Positions 1-7,302 of a stretch of 21,280 bases of DNA are shown here, piece by piece. The translations under genes and the position numbers were made by a program. Each line of letters opens with the position of its first letter. Position 1 is the first letter of the stretch. The stretch comes from an uncultured Candidatus Saccharibacteria bacterium. Its GTDB lineage: Bacteria; Patescibacteriota; Saccharimonadia; Saccharimonadales; Saccharimonadaceae. Where the stretch lies: assembly GCA_949070545.1 (NCBI GenBank), contig CARTQV010000007.1:1-21280 (forward strand). The letters run 5' to 3'. The notes below the pieces were generated by a model that saw only the letters and a list, made by a program, of their open reading frames with translations, searched no databases and had not been told where the DNA came from.

Positions 1-15
1 CTCCTCTTTCTCTCT
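1..15 (-). promoter_or_regulatory. Ribosome binding site for the next operon gene (probably rpsR)
   Basis: On the minus strand, just after the ssb stop codon, the sequence is purine-rich and ends in AGAGGAG at the window edge, a good Shine-Dalgarno sequence. In many bacteria rpsF-ssb is followed by rpsR. The rpsR identity is inference from gene order; the gene itself lies outside the window. Confidence 0.5.
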
Positions 16-483
16 TTAAAATGGAATCTCATCCAAGTTAATTTGGTCATCTGGCACATCATCCGGCACAATGTCACCACCTAAATCATCGCCAGCATCT
101 TCTTTCGCCGCTTTCTTGTTAGCACCACCACCGAAATTACCACCGTTCCCGCTATTACCAATAAACGAGAAGTCCTCAATCACAATTTCCGTACGCGAGC
201 GTTTCTGTCCAGAACTTTTGTCATCCCAGCTCCTCTGTTCAAGCCGCCCAGAAACGAGCAAAGGCGAACCTTTATGAACATACTGGCAGATAATCTCCGC
301 CGACTTCCCCCAAGCCACGCAATCAAGATACGAAACTTGGTCTTGTTGATTCCCACTACTATCTTTGAAGGATCGGTTCACCGCAATCGCGAAACTACAA
401 ACCTGCGACCCACTCGTCGTCGTTCGCATCTCCGGATCACGCGTCACATTCCCTGCAACAATCGCTTTGCTAAATCCGCGCAT
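16..483 (-). CDS. ssb: Single-stranded DNA-binding protein SSB
   Basis: Binds and protects single-stranded DNA during replication, recombination and repair, and recruits partner enzymes through its C-terminal tip. The 155-residue protein has an N-terminal OB fold (about residues 1-110; AIVAGNVTRDPEMR near the start, DCVAWGKSAE and GRLEQRSWDD further on), a short Gly/Asn-rich linker, and an acidic tail ending in DEIPF, the equivalent of the DDDIPF tip used for partner binding in E. coli. The length is normal for the family. The start overlaps the rpsF stop as TAATG, so translation is probably coupled. It is the second gene of the rpsF-ssb operon. Stop codon TAA. Confidence 0.96.
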   Translation of the reverse strand: MRGFSKAIVAGNVTRDPEMRTTTSGSQVCSFAIAVNRSFKDSSGNQQDQVSYLDCVAWGKSAEIICQYVHKGSPLLVSGRLEQRSWDDKSSGQKRSRTEIVIEDFSFIGNSGNGGNFGGGANKKAAKEDAGDDLGGDIVPDDVPDDQINLDEIPF

Positions 484-851
484 TATTCTTCCCCTTCGCT
501 TTCATCTTCATCCGCTTCCATACGATGTGCTTGTCGCGCTGCTTGTTTCGCTTCATATTTCAGCTTGCGCTCATCAACCACTACAAGCAAATGTCGCAAA
601 ACTTCGTCAACAATATTGAGTTCTCGCTCAATCTTCGCAGGTGCATCCGCCGGAAGTTCTACTTCATAGTAATAATACACTGCAAAATCCTGTCCCTTAA
701 TCGGATAAGCTAGTCGCTTCTTCCCATCTGCGACTTCTTTCGTAATCTTCCCCCCATTCTTCTCTACCAAATCTTTAACTTTGGTAAGTGCTGGCTCCAA
801 GTTCATCTCCAAATCAGGATGAATCAGAACTGTCAGTTCGTAATTTTTCAT
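483..851 (-). CDS. rpsF: 30S ribosomal protein S6
   Basis: Ribosomal protein S6 binds 16S rRNA with S18 on the platform of the small subunit. The start MKNYELTVLIHPDLE and the middle segment YYYYEVELPADAP are typical of the family. The C-terminal tail from about residue 105 is highly charged, ending ESEGEE. The reading frame stays open upstream to a further ATG at 878, but I place the start at 851. There AAAGGAG sits about 6 nt upstream and the N-terminus matches other S6 proteins. It is the first gene of the operon, transcribed from the promoter at 916-944 with a leader of about 58 nt that contains a hairpin (872-896). The stop TAA overlaps the ssb start by one base. Confidence 0.96.
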   Translation of the reverse strand: MKNYELTVLIHPDLEMNLEPALTKVKDLVEKNGGKITKEVADGKKRLAYPIKGQDFAVYYYYEVELPADAPAKIERELNIVDEVLRHLLVVVDERKLKYEAKQAARQAHRMEADEDESEGEE

Positions 852-871
852 TACAACTCCTTTGGTTATAG

Positions 872-896
872 CAAGCACGGCTCCATCACCTGCTTA
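872..896 (-). promoter_or_regulatory. rpsF leader hairpin, candidate S6:S18 autoregulatory site
   Basis: The leader between promoter and rpsF can fold as AAGCA/TGCTT with an inner GG/CC pair, and carries a CCG next to the lower stem. An S6:S18-binding leader with a bulged CCG is known in front of rpsF in many bacteria. The hairpin is seen; the regulatory role is inference from that known motif. Confidence 0.35.
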
Positions 897-915
897 CTGA
901 GTTAATATTACCTAC

Positions 916-944
916 AGTATATCACACTGTGCTATTCTTGTCCA
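916..944 (-). promoter_or_regulatory. rpsF-ssb promoter
   Basis: Minus strand: TGGACA (939-944), a 17-nt spacer, then TATACT (916-921) with TGA just before it, giving an extended -10. The predicted start is about 58 nt upstream of the rpsF ATG. The promoter overlaps the last codons of ftsK. Confidence 0.75.
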
Positions 945-3220
945 CCGCTCGCCAGTTCATCAAACTCTTCCATAGAACTAATCAAAACATCTCTCGGCTT
1001 ATGCCCATTCGCTGGCCCAATCACGCCAATTTCCTCCAACCAAATCGCCAATCCAGACACAAACCCATGCCCTTTCCCAAGCCACGTCTGCAAACTGGCT
1101 GTCGAAAATTTCCCATTCTTGAGCGTAATTTCTACCGCCTTCCGCACAATCGGATCCTCTGGCTTAAATCTCCCACTAAGGTTAATCCCCCCATCTCCTC
1201 CCATGCTCACCCCCTTAATTTGCACCTGCTGCGCGACAACTTCGTCATTATATTCCGGTGCTCGCTGCGCTCGGAGGAAATCTGTCACTTTCACCACGTC
1301 TTCATCACTCGCCCACGCTCCCTGAATCCGCCGCGGTTTCCCCATCATCTCCGTCGTCAGCATCAACATATCACCCTTCCCGAGCAATTTCTCCGCCCCC
1401 GTCATATCCAACATCACGCGCGAATCAATCTGGCTCCCTACCGCGAAAGCAATACGTCCTGGGATATTCGCCTTGATCAACCCTGTAATCACTTTTACCT
1501 CTGGTCTCTGCGTCGCGAGCACAAGGTGGATCCCCGCTGCACGCCCCTTCTGTGCGATCCTGACAATCGGCATCTCGAGGTCCTTCCCTGCCATCATCAT
1601 GAGATCCGCCATCTCATCAATCAAAATCACAATATACGGCATCTGCCCCTCAGCCTTCTCAGCATCTCCGCCCTCTTCCGTCGCCTTTTTCGCCATCTTC
1701 GCATTATAATCAACAATATTCTTCACTCGTTCCTTTGCCATCAAAGTATAACGCTTTTCCATCTCATCTACCGCCCACTTCATCGCCGAGAGCGCCTTCT
1801 CAACTTGCGTAATAATCGGTGTCAAAAGATGCGGGATCCCATCATATTGTGCCATCTCAACTTGTTTCGGGTCCACAATAATCAACTTCATATCACTTGG
1901 CGCATTTCGATACAAGAGCGAAGAAATCAACGTATTCGTCATCACCGATTTACCAGAACCAGTCGTCCCCGCAATCAGCAGATGTGGCATCTTTGCAAGA
2001 TTTGCAATCACCGCTTTTCCAGAAATATCCTTCCCCACCGCAAAGGTCAACGGCTCTGTCGCATTTTTCCATTCCTTACTCTCCAGAACTCCGCGTAATC
2101 TCACATCCGCTGAACGCTCATTCGGAAGCTCCACCCCCACCGAACGTGTCCCCGGGATCGGTGCTTCAATCCTAATCTTATCCACTGCGAGATTCAGCGC
2201 CAACTCCTTATCCCTCGCCAAAATCTTCGACAAATTCACCCCCGCCGGCGGTTTCATTGTATATTGTGTCACTCTCGGCCCAACATTCGCCCCCTCCATC
2301 TCTACATCAATTCCAAACTCCCCAAGAGTCGATTTAATAATCTGTGCATTCTGTTGAATATCACCCGGATTCGCTGGCGACTGCTTCTTCTCTAAGAGGT
2401 CGATTTTCGGCATCTTCCAATTCGGATCACTCACCACCGTCAACGCTTTCTCTGGTGCTGACGTCTGTGCCGAAGCAACCCCCTTCGCCACCTTCTCCAA
2501 TTTCCCAACCTTTGCTACCGGCTCCGCCACTCCCTCATCCATCGCCACCCCCGAATTCACCTTAATGTCAAGATCACCTTTCTTTTTCTTTCCCAACTTC
2601 TCCGCATCTTTTGCAACCTGCTCATTCTTCCCTGCCTCTTTCTCGCCCGACCGGAATGTTTTGCCAATCGCCCGAAACACCGTTGCTGGATTCGTCTGCA
2701 AAATAAACATTGCCGTCACAAAAATCAATACAATATATATAAATACTGCCACACCCGAATTTCCAATCTGAAACATTATATCGTTCAGCCACTCACCAAT
2801 CATCCCTCCAGTCGGCTTCGTCACGCCATGCGTCGGCACTCCCGCAAGCCCCGCCGCCCAAATCATCATCAAAATCGAGGCCACCCACATCGCAACCGGT
2901 AGACGATTATCTTCACTCCGAAAAATTCGCACCGCAAGCCAAACCAAAAGCACTGGTATCAAAAACTCTGCATAACCAATAATCGAATAAACGCCTTGGT
3001 CAATCGTCCTCAACACCGGTCCACCATCGCCTAGCCAATTAAAGATAAAAACAACTGCCACTACCAGCATCAGTACCGCTACTACTTGTCGCCAAAAACC
3101 CCCTGGCAATTCATGCTCTGGCGCCACCTCCTTTGCACGTGCATTCCTACTTCGCGCGCTTGCCGCTTTCCGTTTTTTGTTTGACGTCTTTTTTTTCGAC
3201 GTCGACCTCCTTTGTGCCAT
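932..3220 (-). CDS. ftsK: DNA translocase FtsK
   Basis: Membrane-anchored hexameric ATPase that pumps chromosomal DNA through the closing septum and helps resolve dimers. The 762-residue protein opens with a Lys/Arg-rich cytoplasmic stretch (1-40), then about four membrane segments (roughly 44-63, 79-99, 107-127, 150-172). A polar linker with KKKKGDLDIKV leads into the motor domain. Walker A is GTTGSGKS (about residue 418), Walker B is IVILIDEMADL (about 533), and the downstream ATQRPEVKVITGLIKANIPG is a family hallmark. The last ~65 residues are a winged-helix gamma domain, which in FtsK recognises KOPS DNA. The ATG lies 7 nt after a TATAAT, so the mRNA is probably leaderless. Stop TAG. The linker is short compared with E. 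coli FtsK, similar to SpoIIIE-type proteins. Confidence 0.97.
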   Translation of the reverse strand: MAQRRSTSKKKTSNKKRKAASARSRNARAKEVAPEHELPGGFWRQVVAVLMLVVAVVFIFNWLGDGGPVLRTIDQGVYSIIGYAEFLIPVLLVWLAVRIFRSEDNRLPVAMWVASILMMIWAAGLAGVPTHGVTKPTGGMIGEWLNDIMFQIGNSGVAVFIYIVLIFVTAMFILQTNPATVFRAIGKTFRSGEKEAGKNEQVAKDAEKLGKKKKGDLDIKVNSGVAMDEGVAEPVAKVGKLEKVAKGVASAQTSAPEKALTVVSDPNWKMPKIDLLEKKQSPANPGDIQQNAQIIKSTLGEFGIDVEMEGANVGPRVTQYTMKPPAGVNLSKILARDKELALNLAVDKIRIEAPIPGTRSVGVELPNERSADVRLRGVLESKEWKNATEPLTFAVGKDISGKAVIANLAKMPHLLIAGTTGSGKSVMTNTLISSLLYRNAPSDMKLIIVDPKQVEMAQYDGIPHLLTPIITQVEKALSAMKWAVDEMEKRYTLMAKERVKNIVDYNAKMAKKATEEGGDAEKAEGQMPYIVILIDEMADLMMMAGKDLEMPIVRIAQKGRAAGIHLVLATQRPEVKVITGLIKANIPGRIAFAVGSQIDSRVMLDMTGAEKLLGKGDMLMLTTEMMGKPRRIQGAWASDEDVVKVTDFLRAQRAPEYNDEVVAQQVQIKGVSMGGDGGINLSGRFKPEDPIVRKAVEITLKNGKFSTASLQTWLGKGHGFVSGLAIWLEEIGVIGPANGHKPRDVLISSMEEFDELASGGQE

Positions 3221-3227
3221 AGTCTAT

Positions 3228-3256
3228 ATTATACACAACTTTTTGCAATCTTCCAA
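3228..3256 (-). promoter_or_regulatory. ftsK leaderless promoter
   Basis: Minus strand: TTGGAA (3251-3256), a 17-nt spacer, TATAAT (3228-3233), then seven bases to the ATG at 3220. The predicted transcription start falls on or next to the A of the start codon. No Shine-Dalgarno sequence is visible. Confidence 0.7.
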
Positions 3257-3261
3257 CTCCC

Positions 3262-3299
3262 CCTACTATAGACACTAACTAGCTAGGCAGCGGAGGGAG
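3262..3299 (-). repeat. 38-bp cassette exit block, copy 1
   Basis: Identical in all three cassettes. On the coding strand it starts CTCCCTCCGCTGCC, covers codons for LRCLAS, the TAG stop and 13 bases after it, and ends TCTATAGTAGG. It contains the palindrome CTAGCTAG. Conservation running past the stop codon argues for a recombination or homing border rather than protein constraint. Confidence 0.9.
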
Positions 3300-3472
3300 C
3301 GACCATTAAAGCGATCACTGTAACTGGAAAGACTGACACCACTATTGTAGAAGGTGAGGTAGTAAGCGACGTCGGGGTTAGGACGGGCGAAAGACGACCA
3401 ATAGTAGCCACTTTGTCCAAAGGCGAAGAGAGACTTAGAGATAGATAGATCAATTCTCCCGCTGCGCACAAA
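3262..3472 (-). pseudogene. Orphan C-terminal FISUMP-like variable cassette 1
   Basis: A 211-bp partial gene, read on the minus strand from TTTGTGCGCAGCGG (codes FVRSG, 3459-3472) to the 38-bp exit block at 3262-3299. It encodes about 65 residues with GQSGYYWSS, a variable stretch, RSLRCLAS and a TAG stop at 3275-3277. This matches the C-terminal end of FISUMP-type (Fibrobacter major paralogous) domains, known as C-type-lectin-like surface folds. There is no Shine-Dalgarno, no N-terminal domain and no homology to the other copies upstream of the 14-bp border. All 35 codons after WSS up to the RC of LRC end in C or T. It is best seen as a silent donor copy, a remote mutagenic target, or a remnant. 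Confidence 0.7.
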
Positions 3473-3513
3473 GATTTTCGAAAATTATCGCGTTTTGCGT
3501 GATGTAAGTTAAT

Positions 3514-4491
3514 TTATTTCGTAAGTACCTCAACTACTTGCTTTTCTAGATCTCTCATTTGCGAAGCTGGCATTTCTTCAGAAATGCGAAACACAGCGTT
3601 ACCATGGACGGAATGTTCACCATTACTCAAAATACCGCCATCAAAATGTTTTAGATAATCGTTACGCTTCACAGCATCAGAGTTATTTCCATAAACTTCG
3701 ATTTGACCACCAGCTCCAGTCCCATGGTCGCAAACATCCTTATAGTCACTATATGGATTATTCTTCATCTCTAAATCAGCACGACTATCCGAGAAATAGA
3801 CCGCTGCGACATAACTACCAGTTTTATTTAAATTACCATTGGGGTCATTGTCTTCCGTAACAATACAAACCCCATCAACAGTTTGAATCTTTTTTAGGGC
3901 ATTCACAATCATCTCACCAGTTGGATTTTGATTAATAACCGCTAAATTATCTTCACTTAACCTTGTATTGACCGTCAAATTATAGCGCACAACTTCTTTA
4001 TCATCTTCGGATCGCAGCATCATAAAAGTGTAAGTGTTGGAAACCGTATCTCCCTGAGGATTTTCGCGGATAACTACTTTCTTAATAGCTACTCTCTCGC
4101 CGTGAAAGCTAATCGCACCATCCGTAGCAGAAAAATCTTCCATAAGATCATCGGATTGAGGCACAACCTTTACATTCCTATTACTTTTATATTCACCATT
4201 AATCAAAAGTTCTTGACAAACATAATAACCATCTTTTTCTTCGGGATTACATTCAACGTCAATATTAGCCGTAATGGTTTTCACTCCGTTTTCATTGACA
4301 GACGACTCAATATTAGCGCCATTTATCGTAATCCTGTATCGTGGTACCAAAAATAAGATCATCAATACCAAAATGACGAAAATTGGAACTACTATAGCAA
4401 CTGCGATTACTAAAGGTTTCCGATTTTGTTTCGTTTTTTTGTCTTTGTTCTTGTTCTGCTTTGCTTTAGTTTTTTGTGATGTCGCCGACAT
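3514..4491 (-). CDS. Single-pass membrane-anchored protein of unknown function
   Basis: I do not recognise this 325-residue protein. It starts with a Lys/Gln-rich cytoplasmic segment (1-25), then one strong membrane helix (about 27-49), then an extracellular part of about 275 residues. That part contains four cysteines (VECNPEE, GYYVCQEL, DGVCIV, KDVCDHG) that could form two disulfides, and looks mainly beta-rich. The ATG at 4491 has AGGGAG 6 nt upstream, and an extended -10 (TGG TATACT, 4518-4526) lies before it. Composition is more A/T-rich than in the housekeeping neighbours, and the gene is framed by two outward-facing cassettes, so it looks accessory. A surface role is inference. Stop TAA. 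Confidence 0.85.
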   Translation of the reverse strand: MSATSQKTKAKQNKNKDKKTKQNRKPLVIAVAIVVPIFVILVLMILFLVPRYRITINGANIESSVNENGVKTITANIDVECNPEEKDGYYVCQELLINGEYKSNRNVKVVPQSDDLMEDFSATDGAISFHGERVAIKKVVIRENPQGDTVSNTYTFMMLRSEDDKEVVRYNLTVNTRLSEDNLAVINQNPTGEMIVNALKKIQTVDGVCIVTEDNDPNGNLNKTGSYVAAVYFSDSRADLEMKNNPYSDYKDVCDHGTGAGGQIEVYGNNSDAVKRNDYLKHFDGGILSNGEHSVHGNAVFRISEEMPASQMRDLEKQVVEVLTK

Positions 4492-4517
4492 ATAATCTCC
4501 CTATCTTTAGTTCTTTT

Positions 4518-4526
4518 AGTATACCA
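4518..4526 (-). promoter_or_regulatory. Extended -10 promoter of the 3514-4491 gene
   Basis: Minus strand TGG followed by TATACT, about 27 nt upstream of the ATG. No convincing -35 box is visible, as expected where an extended -10 compensates. Confidence 0.55.
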
Positions 4527-4613
4527 CTTTCAAAACTTTTCTGCATTTTACGGGAACTAGAAATCGTAATAAAGAATATTGCAATCCATATAACTACGCT
4601 TTGTTCTTTTTAC

Positions 4614-4851
4614 TTTGTGCGCAGCGGAATGATTGCTATTGGTGGGTATCATGCCAGCATTGGTAAAACACCCCTGAATGACTTGGGGCAGAATAGCGAC
4701 TATTGGTCCTCTTTTGCCGACTCTTATTCTGGCGGCTCCAACTACGTCTATAATCTCCTCTTCAATAACAGTGGTGTATATTCGTCCAGCCGCAACTATC
4801 GCTTTTGCGGCTTCTCCCTCCGCTGCCTAGCTAGTTAGTGTCTATAGTAGG
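4614..4851 (+). pseudogene. Orphan C-terminal FISUMP-like variable cassette 2
   Basis: A 238-bp partial gene on the plus strand, opposite to cassette 1. It opens with the same TTTGTGCGCAGCGG (4614-4627), then a stretch unlike the other copies (MIAIGGYHASIGKTPLND), the core DYYWSS-like segment SDYWSS, a variable region, FSLRCLAS and TAG at 4836-4838, and ends with the 38-bp exit block. 36 of 38 codons after WSS end in C or T. It is 24-27 bp longer than the other two copies. A reading frame extends upstream beyond 4614, but that part has no ribosome binding site and no family resemblance, so I exclude it. No expressed parent gene is in the window. Confidence 0.7.
4814..4851 (+). repeat. 38-bp cassette exit block, copy 2 (inverted relative to copy 1)
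   Basis: Exact inverted copy of 3262-3299. Together they form perfect 38-bp inverted repeats bounding a 1,590-bp module (3262-4851). Identity with copy 3 continues a few bases further outward (GAGGAG). Confidence 0.9.
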
Positions 4852-4895
4852 AGGAGGGGGCTGCCTAAGTAGCTTCCCAGGCAACCCATAAGCTT

Positions 4896-7037
4896 CTACT
4901 GCTCTACATTCCGCATACTAAGACTCAGTCTCCCCCGATCATCAATCGCCGTGAGCTTCACACGCACTTTCTGCCCCACTTTCAGAACATCTCCGACATT
5001 CTCAACTCGTTTATCACTAATCTGACTGATATGTAACATTCCATCTACCCCTGGCAAAATCGTCACAAACGCTCCAAAGTCCTTAATCGTCGCTACTGTG
5101 CCCTCATAAACTTTCCCAACCTCTGGTTCCTCAACAAGCCCTCGAATCCATTCCGCAGCCTTCTCAATTGCCTCATTCTCACCTGAAATCGTCACTAATC
5201 CATCATCCGCAATATCCACCATCGCCCCAGTCTCACTCGTAATCTTATTGATCATTTCCCCACCTTTACCAATAATCGCCCCGATTTTATCTGGATTGAC
5301 TATAATCTTCTCAATTCTTGGTGCATATTCCGAAATTTCTTTTCTCGGCTCCGCAATTACACTAAGCATGTGTTCGAGAATAAACATCCGTCCCGCATGG
5401 CTCTGTTCAATCGCTTGTTCAAGCACTTCTACCGGCAGCCCGTGCACCTTCATATCCATCTGCAACGCCGTCACCCCCTCCGTCGTCCCCGTCACCTTGA
5501 AATCCATATCTCCCGCAAAATCCTCCGCGTCCATCAAATCCGTCAAAACATACGGCGTTTCGCCATCCATCATCAGTCCCATCGCAACACCCGACACTGG
5601 CCGCTTGATTGGCACCCCTGCGTCCATCAAAGCCATACAGCTCGAACAAGTCGCTGCCATCGACGTTGAACCATTTTGCGACATAATCTCCGTCACACTC
5701 CGAATCGCATATGGGAATTCTTCTTCATCTGGCAAAACTGGCACCAGCGCTCGCTCTGCGAGATAACCATGCCCAATTTCCCGTCGCCCTGGCGCACCAA
5801 TTCGTCCGCATTCCCCCACCGTCCAACTCGGCGCATTATAGTGATGCATATATCGACGCTTTCCATCCGTCACTTCCATCGTATCCACTATCTGCGCAAA
5901 ACTCAGTGGCGCAAGTGTCACAATATTCATGGCCTGTGTCAGCCCTCGCGTAAACAAACTCGAACCATGCACCCTTGGCAAAATCCCCACTTGCGAACTC
6001 AGTGGTCGCACCTCATCGAGTTTTCGTCCATCTGGTCGCACACCGTCTTCGATAATTCCCCGCCGCACTTCCTTATGCACCGCAAGCTCAAACGCCTGCC
6101 CATATTCTCCTTGCATTCTATCTGTATAATCTGCAATTCTCTCTTCCGTCGTCTCACCTTCCCCTAGTTCCTCTGCTAGCTCCGCATTCATCTGATCTCT
6201 AAGCTGGTCAATAATTTTCTGTCTTTCAATGACGTTCCCGCGCACCTGTCCTCCGAGCTTCCCTACGCACCACTCATCAACTTTTGTCTGCACCGCCTCA
6301 TCTGGCAAAACCAACTCATATTCTTGCTTTTCCACCCCCACTTTCTCCGCCAACTCTCTCTGTGCGTCCAGTGCTGGTTGCACATTTTTTACCGCCCAAT
6401 GCATCGCCTCAATAATCATCGCCTCTGGAACTTCTTTCGCCCCCGCCTCAACCATCATCACTTTTCCATCCTTGCACGCCACTACGAGATCCATGAGACT
6501 CTGCTCGCGCTCTTCCGGCGTCAAAAATGCCTTGAACTCACCATTCATTCGCCCAATCCGAAGTCCCGCAATCGGCCCATCAAACGGAGTCCCCGACAGC
6601 ATCAATGCGCTCGACGCCGCGATCATCGCCACCATATCTGGCCGAAAACTCGGGTCCATCGATAGCACCGTCGTCACAACTTGTACCTCTTGTCGATAAC
6701 CCTTCGGGAACAATGGCCGAATCGGTCGATCAATCAACCTCCCGACTAGCACTGCCTCATCCGCCGGCTTCCCCTCACGCTTGATGAATTTCGATCCCGA
6801 AATCTTCCCCGCCGCATAAAATTTCTCTTCATAATCAATCGACAGCGGGAAAAAATCCTGCACCACTGGTTTCTTGCTCACCACAACCGACCCCAAAACT
6901 ACCGTATCCCCATAGCTCACTAACACCGAAGCCGTCGAGCGAAACCCCACTCGGTTGACCTCAAGCGTCAGCTTCCGTCCACAAAGTTCCGTCTCCACCT
7001 TCAAAGTTTGTTTTCCACTCGGATTAATAATGTCCAT
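4896..7037 (-). CDS. pnp: Polyribonucleotide nucleotidyltransferase (PNPase)
   Basis: Phosphorolytic 3'-5' exoribonuclease that degrades mRNA to nucleoside diphosphates as a trimer. The 713 residues show the usual order: first RNase PH domain (1 to about 215), an alpha-helical linker, second RNase PH domain (about 320-550, with FTRGLTQAMNIVTL and GVTALQMDMKVHGL), a KH domain with GAIIGKGGEMINKI (about 590-605), and an S1 domain from GKVYEGTVATIKDFGAFV (about 643) to the end. Length is normal. The start is supported by GGAAAGGA 5 nt upstream. An extended -10 (7131-7139) gives a leader of about 87 nt. It usually adjoins rpsO; here a convergent accessory gene lies between them. Stop TAG. Confidence 0.97.
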   Translation of the reverse strand: MDIINPSGKQTLKVETELCGRKLTLEVNRVGFRSTASVLVSYGDTVVLGSVVVSKKPVVQDFFPLSIDYEEKFYAAGKISGSKFIKREGKPADEAVLVGRLIDRPIRPLFPKGYRQEVQVVTTVLSMDPSFRPDMVAMIAASSALMLSGTPFDGPIAGLRIGRMNGEFKAFLTPEEREQSLMDLVVACKDGKVMMVEAGAKEVPEAMIIEAMHWAVKNVQPALDAQRELAEKVGVEKQEYELVLPDEAVQTKVDEWCVGKLGGQVRGNVIERQKIIDQLRDQMNAELAEELGEGETTEERIADYTDRMQGEYGQAFELAVHKEVRRGIIEDGVRPDGRKLDEVRPLSSQVGILPRVHGSSLFTRGLTQAMNIVTLAPLSFAQIVDTMEVTDGKRRYMHHYNAPSWTVGECGRIGAPGRREIGHGYLAERALVPVLPDEEEFPYAIRSVTEIMSQNGSTSMAATCSSCMALMDAGVPIKRPVSGVAMGLMMDGETPYVLTDLMDAEDFAGDMDFKVTGTTEGVTALQMDMKVHGLPVEVLEQAIEQSHAGRMFILEHMLSVIAEPRKEISEYAPRIEKIIVNPDKIGAIIGKGGEMINKITSETGAMVDIADDGLVTISGENEAIEKAAEWIRGLVEEPEVGKVYEGTVATIKDFGAFVTILPGVDGMLHISQISDKRVENVGDVLKVGQKVRVKLTAIDDRGRLSLSMRNVEQ

Positions 7038-7130
7038 CTTTTTCCTTTCCCAGAGAAAACCTCAGAAAACGCCGTTTCATCTCGAAGCGCCCTTTTCCGC
7101 TGTCTTCCCTATCTTTAACTTTCTACCCCT

Positions 7131-7139
7131 ATTATACCA
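7131..7139 (-). promoter_or_regulatory. pnp extended -10 promoter
   Basis: Minus strand TGG TATAAT with no good -35 box. The existence of its own promoter fits the separation of pnp from rpsO. Confidence 0.6.
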
Positions 7140-7187
7140 CATCTCCTCTTTCCCGTCTCCCCGACGCAGAAAATCTCCATTTCTCTA

Positions 7188-7216
7188 TTGACTTTTTTCA
7201 CTGTCTGTGATACAAT
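7188..7216 (+). promoter_or_regulatory. Promoter of the 7303 gene
   Basis: TTGACT (7188-7193), 17-nt spacer, TGA then TACAAT (7211-7216). The transcript has a leader of about 80 nt with two small hairpins: GGGCTC/GAGCTC (7225-7242) and TTGGG/CCCAA (7256-7274). The predicted -10s of this promoter and of pnp lie about 75 bp apart, pointing away from each other. Confidence 0.75.
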
Positions 7217-7302
7217 AGATATATGGGCTCTTTTCAGAGCTCATAATTTAGGTAATTGGGTCTAACCAGCCCAAAGTATATTTATAGAAGGAGAGAATAG
7301 AA

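Noticed and set aside
929..2098. Plus-strand open frame of 389 codons opposite ftsK
   Set aside because: Antisense shadow of ftsK: His/Arg/Pro-rich, no ribosome binding site or promoter, no domain resemblance, while the minus strand encodes an unmistakable FtsK.
3283..3471. Second reading frame in cassettes 1 and 3 starting MCAAGE
   Set aside because: The other frame carries the conserved YYWSS and SLRCLAS motifs and the shared stop; the MCAAGE frame is an artefact of the conserved border.
4476..4613. Upstream extension of cassette 2 to an ATG at 4476, giving a 120-residue protein
   Set aside because: The added part overlaps the promoter and start of the opposite gene, has no Shine-Dalgarno, and does not resemble the N-terminal part of a FISUMP protein. 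Family resemblance starts at the 14-bp border.
4614..4851. Cassettes as integron gene cassettes
   Set aside because: No attC-like core sites, no integrase, and the units are partial genes truncated at a codon-in-frame border rather than whole genes with recombination sites.
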